Of a DNA stretch of 64,000 nucleotides, positions 55,766-63,424 are shown piece by piece. Each line of letters opens with the position of its first letter. Position 1 is the first letter of the stretch. The notes under the pieces were generated by a model. That model saw nothing but the letters and a program-made list of their open reading frames with translations. It ran no database searches and was not told the DNA's origin. The position numbers and the translations under genes were made by a program. Source of the DNA: DASXMT01 sp963755985 (GTDB taxonomy: Bacteria > Actinomycetota > Acidimicrobiia > Acidimicrobiales > RAAP-2); assembly GCA_963755985.1 (NCBI GenBank), contig CAVWLO010000003.1, positions 496,001-560,000 on the forward strand, read 5' to 3'.

Positions 55766-56595
55766 GGCAGCATGCGGGCAACGGCGCAGGCCGCGCCGTA
55801 CCCATTGTCGATGCCCACCACGGCAATGCCGGCTGCACACGACGCGTGCATGGCCAGCAGGGCGGTGACGCCCTCGAGCGCCGCTCCGTACCCGGTACTG
55901 GTGGGGACGGCCACAACCGGGGCCGGGGTGATGCCACCGACCAGGCTGGCCAGGGCGCCCTCCATTCCCGCCACCACCACGATGGCATCGGCGTCGGCGA
56001 GAGTGTCGGCCGAGGCGAGGAGCCGGTGGACGCCGGCCACGCCGCAATCGGGAAGCAGATCAGGCCGAAATCCGAGTGCCCGGAGCGTCGCCTCGCACTC
56101 GCGGGCGACGGGCAGGTCCGAGGTCCCCGCTGTGATCACCAGCACCCGGGCGCTCCGCTCCGGTGCCGGCCGCCAAACCACCGTCGATAGCTGGCCCCGA
56201 ATCTGGTCGGCTCCTGTGGCGACGCCCGTGATCGTCCTCGAGCCCCGGGCGTGGTCGGCCAAGGTGCGTGCCACCTGCTCCTCGTCGGCTCGGGTCAGGA
56301 GCACCGGGCTGGCCGCCGACATCGACCGGAGCGTCTCGCCGGACGCCGTTCTCGCTTCCCCTTCGATCCCTGCATCCGACAGGAGCTCGCCCACGATGGC
56401 CGAGCACTGTGCGGCGGTCTTGCCCGGACCGTAGACCGCCTCAGGGAATCCCTGGCGCAGGGACCGGTGGTGGTCCACCTTGGCGAATCCCAGGTCGGCA
56501 AAGGGCAGCCGGCGGAGCTGCTGGACGGCGGCATCGGGAGTACAGGCTCCCGATTGGACATCGTCGAGCAGGCGGTAAAGGGCGGCACGTTCCAT
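55762..56595 (-). CDS. larB: LarB, carboxylase/hydrolase of nickel-pincer nucleotide synthesis
   Basis: 277 residues from ATG 56595. The C-terminal AIRC/PurE-like domain (T-A-G-T-S-D-L-P-V-A-R-E, C-G-V-A-G-V-H-R-L, V-V-V-A-G-M-E-G-A-L-A-S-L-V-G-G, V-P-T-S-T-G-Y-G) matches LarB. It carboxylates nicotinic acid adenine dinucleotide and releases AMP to give P2CMN. Coupled to larC by ATGA; divergent from pheA with 22 bp between starts. Confidence 0.92.
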   Translation of the reverse strand: MERAALYRLLDDVQSGACTPDAAVQQLRRLPFADLGFAKVDHHRSLRQGFPEAVYGPGKTAAQCSAIVGELLSDAGIEGEARTASGETLRSMSAASPVLLTRADEEQVARTLADHARGSRTITGVATGADQIRGQLSTVVWRPAPERSARVLVITAGTSDLPVARECEATLRALGFRPDLLPDCGVAGVHRLLASADTLADADAIVVVAGMEGALASLVGGITPAPVVAVPTSTGYGAALEGVTALLAMHASCAAGIAVVGIDNGYGAACAVARMLP

Positions 56596-56617
56596 GTCGT
56601 CACTATCCTGCCTGGGT

Positions 56618-57604
56618 ATGGCCACGGCTGCACCCCTGCGTATCGGATTCCTCGGGCCCCAGGGCACCTTCACCGAAGAGGCGCTGTTCGCAGAGCCGGA
56701 CTATGCAGACGCCGATGTCGTGGCCCTGGCATCCCTCCACGACGTGCTCGAGGCGGTCGAGGACGAGCGCGTCGATCTCGGGTTCCTCCCTATCGAGAAT
56801 GCGATCGAGGGTTCGGTCCGTGACACCGTGGACAGTCTGATCTTCGATCGTGAGCTGTTTATCCAGCGAGAGGTGGTCCTGGACATCCATCTCCACCTGA
56901 TGGCTCGATCGGGCACCCGCATCGAAGACGTGCGCCGGGTCACATCGATCCCCATGGCCACCGCCCAGTGTCGGGACTTCCTGGTCGAGCACCTGCGCGG
57001 CGCTGAGGTGGCGCCGGCCAATTCCACTGCCGATGCAGCTCGATTGTTGGGTGAGGGGGCGGGCGACGTCCTCGAGGTGCCGACAGCGGCGATCGCGCCT
57101 CGCCTGGCGGCCAAGCTCTACGGGCTCGAAATCCTGGCCGAAGACGTCGAGGACCATCCAGAGAACCAAACCCGGTTTGTGGCTGTGGCTCGCCACGGGA
57201 TACCGGCGCCGACCGGGCACGACCGCACCACGATTGCCTGCTTTCAACGGGCCGATCGACCGGGAAGCCTCCACGGCATCCTCGGCCAGTTCTCGGCACG
57301 CAACATCAACCTGACCAAGCTCGAGTCCCGACCCACCAAGCGGGCCCTCGGTGACTACTGCTTCATCATCGATCTCGAGGGCCATGTGGCCGACGAGGTG
57401 ATCGCCGACTGCCTCCGGGACCTCCGGGCCGAACTGGCCGACGTGAAATTTCTCGGTTCCTATCCAGCTGCGGGCGAGGCCGGCCCTGCGATCCGTAAGG
57501 AAGCAGACGCCGCCCGGCGCAAGGCCGACGCCTGGCTCGATGCGTTGCGATCCCAGATCGAATGGGGACCAGACGGGACGGGGCGATCGGCCCGTCCGGA
57601 TTGA
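56618..57604 (+). CDS. pheA: Prephenate dehydratase PheA
   Basis: 328 residues from ATG 56618. Converts prephenate to phenylpyruvate. G-F-L-G-P-Q-G-T-F-T at the start, L-P-I-E-N-A-I-E-G-S-V, and the catalytic T-R-F in E-N-Q-T-R-F-V-A; the C-terminal ACT domain (R-P-G-S-L-H-G-I-L, N-L-T-K-L-E-S-R-P) binds phenylalanine for feedback control. Monofunctional, with no chorismate mutase part. Confidence 0.95.
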   Translation: MATAAPLRIGFLGPQGTFTEEALFAEPDYADADVVALASLHDVLEAVEDERVDLGFLPIENAIEGSVRDTVDSLIFDRELFIQREVVLDIHLHLMARSGTRIEDVRRVTSIPMATAQCRDFLVEHLRGAEVAPANSTADAARLLGEGAGDVLEVPTAAIAPRLAAKLYGLEILAEDVEDHPENQTRFVAVARHGIPAPTGHDRTTIACFQRADRPGSLHGILGQFSARNINLTKLESRPTKRALGDYCFIIDLEGHVADEVIADCLRDLRAELADVKFLGSYPAAGEAGPAIRKEADAARRKADAWLDALRSQIEWGPDGTGRSARPD

Positions 57605-57690
57605 GTCGCCTTTCCTCTCGCATCCGGTTGGGCCAATCTGCACTCGTTCCGTTGGTGATCGGCCGGTAGACGGCTACCCTGACCGGGGTG

Positions 57691-57775
57691 GGAGGGATGG
57701 CAGAGCGGACAAATGCGCGGCTCTTGAAAAGCCGTGAGGTGCAAGCCTCCGTGGGTTCGAATCCCACTCCCTCCG
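57691..57775 (+). tRNA. tRNA-Ser (anticodon TGA)
   Basis: 85 nt class II tRNA. Acceptor GGAGGGA/TCCCTCC with G discriminator, anticodon loop CTTGAAA in stem CGGCT/AGCCG, long variable arm, T-arm GTGGGTTCGAATCCCAC. CCA not encoded. Confidence 0.97.
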
Positions 57776-57820
57776 CTTGCTTGCTTGTGTGACAGTCGCG
57801 AGACTACCGACCTCCTACCT

Positions 57821-58261
57821 CTAAATGTTGGGCTCCCCTTTACCCGTGGTGATCAAACTCCGTAGGCTGCTGTTGATATAGAAGCCCCACGCGTTCGAGC
57901 AGTTATCGAAGCACTCAAATTCGGGAACTAAACCTCTGTGGGTGAAGCGGACCTCTGTTTCGTTACCCTTTTCTGAGATATCAAAGATGATGTCCGTGCC
58001 CGTCCACTCAGTCCTGTCCTGGGTGAAGTTCAGGTAGCCGTCCAACACGTGCCACGCGATCCTCTGGCCAGGAATCAATTCCGCAATCTCTTGCTGGGAG
58101 TAGTGGACGTCCCCGTAACGATAGGTCCATACAGCACCGAGTTGGTCTGTTTTCCCTTCAATGTCTCCTGACCACCATCCACGAACATTATTGACGGCGG
58201 GGAAGACCTCTTCTGGAGTCTGTTCGACTGTGAAAGTGGCAGTAAAATCTTGAGCACTCAT
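57821..58261 (-). CDS. SRPBCC (AHSA1/START-like) domain protein
   Basis: 146 residues from ATG 58261 (58273 also possible). F-T-A-T-F-T-V-E-Q-T-P-E-E-V-F-P-A-V-N-N-V-R-G-W-W at the start and W-G-F-Y-I-N-S-S-L-R-S-L-I near the end are typical of the Activator-of-Hsp90-like lipid/ligand-binding fold. Codon use is much more AT-rich than neighbours, which suggests recent acquisition next to a tRNA. Ligand unknown. Confidence 0.82.
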   Translation of the reverse strand: MSAQDFTATFTVEQTPEEVFPAVNNVRGWWSGDIEGKTDQLGAVWTYRYGDVHYSQQEIAELIPGQRIAWHVLDGYLNFTQDRTEWTGTDIIFDISEKGNETEVRFTHRGLVPEFECFDNCSNAWGFYINSSLRSLITTGKGEPNI

Positions 58262-58453
58262 GACTCTCTCCATTATCAAATAGGTTGGGCTTGCTTTGTG
58301 GACTACTTGGTCGATCTTCGAGCATTCGGAGCTTTTGGTCGTCGGTATTGCACCGATCACTAGACCTCACGCACCAGCAATGCAGAACGGCAACCTCGAA
58401 GAAAGCCATCATCACCTTCGGCGACGTGGCCAAGGTGCGCCGACACTGTTTGA

Positions 58454-59179
58454 CTATGCATGGGCGGCCTGAGGTGACAGGAAGCCAGCGCTCTCCCGTT
58501 CCATCGCTTTGACGGCGCCATTGCGCCAGCCTTCGGCCAACAACTCTGACATCGGGTCGGGGAAGATGTCTTCCTCTCCGTTGTCTATTCCGTCGAAGAT
58601 CGCTCGGGCCACGGACTCCGGAGTAGCTTTCGGAATTTCGAAGCCTCGGGTCATATCGGTGTCGGTGGGACCGGTCAGGACGGCATGGACAAACACGCCC
58701 TGCCCTACCAGAAGTGCTCGCAGCGACTGCGTCATGTTGAAGGAGGCCGCCTTTGAGATCGCGTAAGAAGGAGTGAGGGGCAAGGGGGCGAGAGCCATCA
58801 GCGAAACGTTGTTGACAATGGCTCCCCGGGCGTGAGTCAGCAAGGGCAGGAATGCCTGGCTCATGGCGTACGGGCCGAAGAGGTTGACGGCGAGAGTCTG
58901 CTCGAGGGTGCCACGATCGCTGAGGTCATCGTAGGGTGCCACCCCGGCGTTGTTGATGAGAAGGTCGAGAGACTCGACTTCCTCGACCGCAGCCTGGATC
59001 TGCGCCGCGTCGGTTACGTCAAGTCTTACCGGCGTGACGCGCGGATCCGGGTGGGCCAATGGCTGGCGCGTGCCGGCGTACACCCGCTTCGCACCTCTCC
59101 TCAAGGCTTCCTCGACCAGTGCCTGCCCGATGCCGCGATTGGCCCCGGTAACAAGAACCGCCCTGTCCTCGATGGTCAT
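58454..59179 (-). CDS. Short-chain dehydrogenase/reductase (SDR)
   Basis: 241 residues from ATG 59179 with AGGAGG upstream. Classical SDR: T-G-A-N-R-G-I-G (cofactor), N-N-A-G, catalytic S-Y-A-I-S-K (Y-x3-K) and N-N-V-S. Oxidises or reduces a small alcohol/ketone. Divergent from the HxlR regulator with two dyad sequences between, so probably controlled by it. Confidence 0.9.
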   Translation of the reverse strand: MTIEDRAVLVTGANRGIGQALVEEALRRGAKRVYAGTRQPLAHPDPRVTPVRLDVTDAAQIQAAVEEVESLDLLINNAGVAPYDDLSDRGTLEQTLAVNLFGPYAMSQAFLPLLTHARGAIVNNVSLMALAPLPLTPSYAISKAASFNMTQSLRALLVGQGVFVHAVLTGPTDTDMTRGFEIPKATPESVARAIFDGIDNGEEDIFPDPMSELLAEGWRNGAVKAMERESAGFLSPQAAHA

Positions 59180-59221
59180 AACGTCCTCCTCTGAGTGTGT
59201 CAGTGGGAATTCCCCACCCGA

Positions 59222-59274
59222 TTGCATCATGCAAGTCATCATAGAGAACTCACTTTCATGATGCAAGTGAAAGT
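59222..59274. promoter_or_regulatory. Two operator-like dyads in the SDR/HxlR divergent promoter
   Basis: TTGCAT-C-ATGCAA (59222-59234) and ACTTTCA-N9-TGAAAGT (59252-59274). The second also contains ATGCAAGT, which recurs from the first. The position between divergent genes fits binding of the HxlR protein. Confidence 0.6.
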
Positions 59275-59289
59275 TGCTATGCTGAGGTA

Positions 59290-59763
59290 ATGCTCGGAAA
59301 GACCTATGACACCCAGGTGTGTTCGGCCGCCCGGGCGCTCGAACTGGTGGGCGAGCGGTGGAGTCTGCTGATCATCAGGGACGCACTGTTCGCCGGATCC
59401 ACCCGGTTCAACGACTTCCTCAGGCTCGGCATCGCGACGAACATTCTCAAAACCCGCCTTGATGGATTCGTCGATGCCGGGATCATGGAGCGCCGGACCT
59501 ACTCACTGAATCCGGAACATTACGAATACGTGCTGACCGACAAGGGTCGAGAACTGGCCCCCGCCATCGTCTCGCTGACCGAATGGGGCGACCGATGGGC
59601 GGCCCCCAACGGCCCACCTGTGCTCTACGTGCATTCCGTCTGCGGTGGTCCGATCACCCAGCAGACCATCTGCGCCAACTGCGGCCAGGTGCACGATCTC
59701 ACCGACATTCACGTACGACCAGGGCCCGGCATGCCCGCCGACATAGCCGCTCGCATGGGCTGA
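59290..59763 (+). CDS. HxlR family transcriptional regulator
   Basis: 157 residues. Begins G-K-T-Y-D-T-Q-V-C-S-A-A-R-A-L-E-L-V-G-E-R-W-S-L-L-I-I-R-D (HxlR signature with its N-terminal Cys), then the winged helix R-F-N-D-F-L-R-L-G-I-A-T-N-I-L. An extra C-terminal H-S-V-C-G-G...C-A-N-C-G-Q segment could bind zinc. Likely senses a reactive electrophile and controls the divergent SDR gene. Confidence 0.9.
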   Translation: MLGKTYDTQVCSAARALELVGERWSLLIIRDALFAGSTRFNDFLRLGIATNILKTRLDGFVDAGIMERRTYSLNPEHYEYVLTDKGRELAPAIVSLTEWGDRWAAPNGPPVLYVHSVCGGPITQQTICANCGQVHDLTDIHVRPGPGMPADIAARMG

Positions 59764-59778
59764 CGACCTCCATGACAA

Positions 59779-59943
59779 AGGAACCCCAGGTCGTAGGAAC
59801 CCCAGGTCGTAGAAGGAGAGATTGCCACCGCGTGGCGATTTCGTCTGCGCCCGCTTCGAACTCCAGACCCAGATCCGAGGAGAGACGAGCGGCCCCCTCA
59901 CTGAGCAAGGATTGAAATCCCCTCACTGAGCAAGGATTGAAAT
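59779..59943. repeat. Two short tandem duplications before the DUF1905 gene
   Basis: AGGAACCCCAGGTCGT occurs twice (59779-59794, 59795-59810). A 25-bp unit ending GCAAGGATTGAAAT occurs twice in tandem (59894-59918, 59919-59943), the second copy ending exactly at the next start codon, so each copy carries a ribosome-binding-like AAGGA. Confidence 0.85.
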
Positions 59944-60405
59944 ATGGGAGAGATCCGATTCAGAGCGCAACTCCAGCCCCGTGGCCCGGCAGCCGCGGTG
60001 GTGCTCGATGATGCCCAAGTTGCCGTCGTCGGTGAAGGGGCCAAGCGATTTCCGGTCGTGGCGACCATCAATGGCTACATGTGGCGAACGAGCGTGGTGC
60101 GCATGGGAGGCGAGTTCCTGCTGGGCCTGAACCGAGAGGTGCGCCAGGGCGCCGGCGTAGACGCCGATGATGAGGTCGAGGTAAGCGTCGAACTCGATGT
60201 CGCATCCCGCGAGGTCGAAGTGCCCGAGGCGCTCGCCTCCGCCTTGGCGGCCGACCCCCAGGCCAAGGCGCGCTTCGAGGATATGGCCTTCACCCACCGC
60301 AAGGAGTACGCCCGCTGGATCGCTGATGCCAAACGGGATGAGACGCGACAGCGTCGCGTCCAACAGACGCTCGACATGATCCGGGCAGGGAAAACCCGGA
60401 CCTGA
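59944..60405 (+). CDS. DUF1905/YdeI (OmdA-like) protein
   Basis: 153 residues. N-terminal DUF1905 barrel (I-R-F-R-A-Q-L-Q-P, F-P-V-V-A-T-I-N-G-Y, R-T-S-V-V-R-M-G-G-E-F-L-L-G-L) and the C-terminal OmdA helix pair (M-A-F-T-H-R-K-E-Y-A-R-W-I-A-D-A-K-R-D-E-T-R-Q-R-R). Function in actinobacteria is not established. Confidence 0.85.
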   Translation: MGEIRFRAQLQPRGPAAAVVLDDAQVAVVGEGAKRFPVVATINGYMWRTSVVRMGGEFLLGLNREVRQGAGVDADDEVEVSVELDVASREVEVPEALASALAADPQAKARFEDMAFTHRKEYARWIADAKRDETRQRRVQQTLDMIRAGKTRT

Positions 60406-60551
60406 TCGGTCTCCTTGCTCTCGCCGCCAAGGGCGAGGGCGCTGCGGCTCACCGTGCTCGTGGCGATGTGTTGCCAGGAACCGACTGGTCTTGTTGTCGC
60501 CGCGATGGATGTGCGACCAGCAACTGTGAGCGGTTCAAGCCAGGCGACGAC

Positions 60552-61145
60552 TTAGCTTTTAGTTAGGCGTCCACTCACGTCATGAGGGCTCGTGACGCCG
60601 GTGACGGCTGCTCCGAACCGCTCGGTCGCTGCATTGGCCGTCGGGCAGAGCCCGCGCTCACGACCGCACGCCGAGACGCTGCACATGCGGCACGTCCACG
60701 CACCCCCGTCCTTGGTGGCGACAACATTGGCCAGAACCCGGCCCAACAACTCGACGAGAGTGTGCTTCTCGGCTGCCGACAGCCCGGCGGTCAGCGCATC
60801 GATTGCGCTGAGGCGCTCCGCCGTCACCTCGTCAGCGAGCTCGGTCCCCCGCTTCGTGAGGCGCACGATGCGACTGCGCCCATCGCGACCGGGACCACGC
60901 GTTGTCAGCCCAGATTCGCAGAGTCGGTCGACCAGTCGCACCACTCCGGAGTGAGACAGGCCCAATACGCCTCGAAGCTGGTCGAGGGTGGCGTCATCGA
61001 GGAAGTGACGCAACGCCGATAGCGCTGCCGCTGCCGTCGGGGACGGGGCATCCGGCGACGCCGCCGCGACCAGGGCCCGGTCTGTGATGGCGAGCGCGGC
61101 CGCTCCAAGAATCGTCGCGTCGCGAAGGCGCTCGGACTTCCTCAC
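60552..61145 (-). CDS. MarR family regulator with a C-terminal four-cysteine motif
   Basis: 197 residues, GTG start overlapping the DUF3224 gene stop (GTGA). Winged helix: L-R-G-V-L-G-L-S-H-S-G-V-V-R-L-V-D-R-L, G-R-D-G-R-S-R-I-V-R-L-T. After the dimer helices, C-x2-C-x4-C-x6-C (residues 152, 155, 160, 167; W-T-C-R-M-C...G-L-C-P-T-A-N-A-A) looks like a metal or Fe-S site, giving a possible redox or metal sensor. Confidence 0.85.
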   Translation of the reverse strand: MRKSERLRDATILGAAALAITDRALVAAASPDAPSPTAAAALSALRHFLDDATLDQLRGVLGLSHSGVVRLVDRLCESGLTTRGPGRDGRSRIVRLTKRGTELADEVTAERLSAIDALTAGLSAAEKHTLVELLGRVLANVVATKDGGAWTCRMCSVSACGRERGLCPTANAATERFGAAVTGVTSPHDVSGRLTKS

Positions 61146-61543
61146 GCCAGGTCGTAGTCGAGACGGATTGGCATGTAGGGGTAATCCTGATGAGTGGATT
61201 CGCTAATGGCCGAACCACGGATACGACCAAGGGCCTCAGATCCGGATCCTTCGACGATTACGAGCTCCTGTCTGGCCGTCGTCCCGTCGTAGCTGCCCGA
61301 TCCGGAGAGCACGAAGGACCCGGAATGACCGTCCAGCGTCGCTTCGACCCGCACCAGCACGACGAAGGCGCTCGTGCCGTCGGCGCGGTAGAAGAGCAAC
61401 GACTGAGACTGCGCCGCGGCGACTTCATCCTCACCGCTCAAGAGAACCTCGGTCCGGCTGACCTTGGTGCCATCGGCGAACTCATTGGTCGGCCGCTCGT
61501 CCCACGATTCGATCTTCAACTTCGTTGCCACGATCTGTCCCAT
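61142..61543 (-). CDS. DUF3224 domain protein
   Basis: 133 residues from ATG 61543. Beta-barrel type: K-L-K-I-E-S-W-D-E-R-P, F-V-V-L-V-R-V-E-A-T-L-D-G-H-S-G-S-F-V-L-S-G-S-G-S-Y-D-G, then G-S-G-S-E-A-L-G-R-I-R-G. A family of unknown function, distantly lipocalin/allene-oxide-cyclase-like. Coupled to the MarR gene. Confidence 0.87.
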   Translation of the reverse strand: MGQIVATKLKIESWDERPTNEFADGTKVSRTEVLLSGEDEVAAAQSQSLLFYRADGTSAFVVLVRVEATLDGHSGSFVLSGSGSYDGTTARQELVIVEGSGSEALGRIRGSAISESTHQDYPYMPIRLDYDLA

Positions 61544-61647
61544 GGGAACAATATATGAGTGACGCACACATATTGCAAGCCCGTTCACGTCTGCTCCGGC
61601 CAGGTCGAGCGCCTTGGCCACCCGGCGGAACGCATGCCGAAAGTGGC

Positions 61648-61745
61648 TCTGAGGGTCTGAGGGTCTGAGGGTCAGAGGGTCTGAGCGTCTGAGGGTCTGA
61701 GGGTCCGGGGTCTTGGGGTCAACCGATCTGAGGGTCTGAGGCTGT
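61648..61745. repeat. 9-bp GTCTGAGGG tandem array
   Basis: About nine imperfect copies of GTCTGAGGG, then (to about 61860) imperfect CCTACGTCTCCGGGG units. Fills the gap between the DUF3224 and reductase genes. No gene supported. Confidence 0.85.
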
Positions 61746-61911
61746 GGGCCCACGTGTCCGGGGCCTGCGTTACCGGGGGCCTACGTCTCCGGGACCTGCA
61801 ATACCCCGGCCCTACGTCTCCGGGGCCCTACGAGTCCGGACCTACGCGTTGTCCGGCCGGAGCCTCGCCGGTATCCCGCGCCTTGACCGGCGTCGGGGGC
61901 GCCGACGCAAG

Positions 61912-62463
61912 TCAGGTTGGCGTGTAGGTGAGTAGCAGTACACCGCTCCTGAACCGCGTGACGTCGACGAGATCCAGAGCGCTGGCGGTGTCAACACTCT
62001 CAAACAGGTGCTGGCCCTGTCCGATGGCGACGGGGGTGAGCAAGAGGTGGAACTCGTCAATGAGGCCGTGTTCCATCAGGGTGGCATCGAGGGAACCATT
62101 TCCGTACTTGACGATGTTCCCGCCGGGCTGCCGCTTTAGATCGGCGACGAACGAGGCCACATCGCCGTCGATGACCGTGGCATTCCATGCGGTCTCGTGG
62201 AGGGAGGTTGATGCCACATACTTGGGGATGCTGTTCATTCGATCGATGAAGTCGTTCGGAACGCCAGAGTCGCCACTGGTCATCGTCGGATAGGCCGCGG
62301 ACAACCCCTCGTAGGTCAGGCGACCGAGCAGGAGTGCGTCGGCCGCGAAGAGCAATCGGCTGGCGTAGTTGTGATGCTCCTCATCCAGGTACGGGAACGC
62401 CCACTGGGGAGATCCAATTTCGCCGCCCAGCGAGACATGGGTCGACTCGATCAACTTCCTCAT
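61912..62463 (-). CDS. RibD C-terminal/dihydrofolate reductase-like protein
   Basis: 183 residues from ATG 62463. M-R-K-L-I-E-S-T-H-V-S-L-G-G, L-L-L-G-R-L-T-Y-E-G, K-Y-V-A-S-T-S-L, I-V-K-Y-G-N-G-S-L (NADPH site) and L-L-L-T-P-V-A-I-G-Q-G-Q-H-L-F. This stand-alone RibD_C family is widespread in soil actinobacteria with unknown substrates. Its start region is duplicated (62461-62511). Confidence 0.88.
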   Translation of the reverse strand: MRKLIESTHVSLGGEIGSPQWAFPYLDEEHHNYASRLLFAADALLLGRLTYEGLSAAYPTMTSGDSGVPNDFIDRMNSIPKYVASTSLHETAWNATVIDGDVASFVADLKRQPGGNIVKYGNGSLDATLMEHGLIDEFHLLLTPVAIGQGQHLFESVDTASALDLVDVTRFRSGVLLLTYTPT

Positions 62464-62511
62464 GCGCTTCTCCTCCTCATGCGCTGCTCCTCCTCTTGCG
62501 CTGCTCCTCCC
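62461..62511 (-). repeat. Triple 17-bp repeat of ribosome-binding site and start
   Basis: Three adjacent 17-bp units. On the minus strand they read GGAGGAGCAGCGCAAGA, GGAGGAGCAGCGCATGA and GGAGGAGAAGCGCATGA. Two carry ATG, each preceded by GGAGGAG; the last opens the reductase gene. The copies are 17 bp apart, so the upstream ATG is out of frame. Confidence 0.85.
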
Positions 62512-62617
62512 AGGGCTCAAGGCCCGATTCGCCCCTCTTCTCAGACTCTGAACAGGAAGAGAACTGATCGGCCCGATCCTCTTTGGGACTGGACGTTGAC
62601 GCTCGGCGGCGGCCACC

Positions 62618-63421
62618 TCAACCCCGGCGAGGCGACCACTTCCATCGACGCACGGCCACGATGGCGCCGACTACACCCCAGATGGCAACGACGAGGAGGT
62701 CATGCCAGGCCCACGGGGAGGCGCCCTTCTGGGTGTCGAAGGGAGCGAAGACGGCGGTAATGAAGTGGCGCACTGGGAAGTACGACGCGAACTGGGCGAG
62801 GCCAGACCCGGGCTTGAGCGGAAACCACAGTCCCGAGAGAAACAACAGGACGAAGAAGATGATGCTGACGACCGGACCGGCCGCATCCTGATTTGGGACG
62901 AGCGTACTCATGGCCACTCCCAGCGCAGAGAAGCAGAGCATGCCCACGACAATGGCCACGACGAAGGCACCCACGTTGTCCGGAAAGTGGACGCTGAACC
63001 CAAGTCTCCCGACGGCAAGGAGTATGACCACTTCGATTGCGGCAATCACCATGGAGCTCAGGACAATGGCGGTGAGCAGAGCCCAGGTCGGCAGGGGACT
63101 GAGCCTCAGCCTTTTGAGAAGGCCCATCTCCCGCCGGTTGACCAGGGTGATGGCCAAGATGTTGAAGCAGGCCGCCATCACTCCGTACGCGGCAAAGCCT
63201 GGTACGTAGTACTGAACCAGCCGAATATTGCCATAGAAGGAAATGTGTGAGTTGCCGGCTGAGGCTCCCAACAGGATGAGGAAGACGACCGAGAACCCCA
63301 CGGTAAAGGCGGCCCCGACCGGATTGAGCCAAAAGGACAGTTGTTCGTAGCGGACCTGTCGGCCCACCAACTTGAGGTCGCTCAATCCTTCGAAGGACCC
63401 GATAACAGGAGTAGCGCTCAC
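62618..63421 (-). CDS. ABC-2 type exporter permease
   Basis: 267 residues with six predicted membrane segments (V-G-A-A-F-T-V-G-F-S-V-V-F-L-I-L-L, L-L-T-A-I-V-L-S-S-M-V-I-A-A-I, and others). N-R-R-E-M-G-L-L-K-R-L-R-L-S-P-L is the coupling-helix motif of the DrrB/ABC-2 family, and S-G-L-W-F-P precedes the last loop. Starts 3 bp after the ATPase stop, so they form one exporter for a drug or lipid. Confidence 0.88.
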   Translation of the reverse strand: MSATPVIGSFEGLSDLKLVGRQVRYEQLSFWLNPVGAAFTVGFSVVFLILLGASAGNSHISFYGNIRLVQYYVPGFAAYGVMAACFNILAITLVNRREMGLLKRLRLSPLPTWALLTAIVLSSMVIAAIEVVILLAVGRLGFSVHFPDNVGAFVVAIVVGMLCFSALGVAMSTLVPNQDAAGPVVSIIFFVLLFLSGLWFPLKPGSGLAQFASYFPVRHFITAVFAPFDTQKGASPWAWHDLLVVAIWGVVGAIVAVRRWKWSPRRG

Positions 63422-63424
63422 TGC

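Noticed and set aside
59894..59943. Possible CRISPR repeat (unit ends GGATTGAAAT, like many type I repeats)
   Set aside because: The two copies are directly adjacent with no spacer, the second ends at a start codon, and there are no cas genes in the window.
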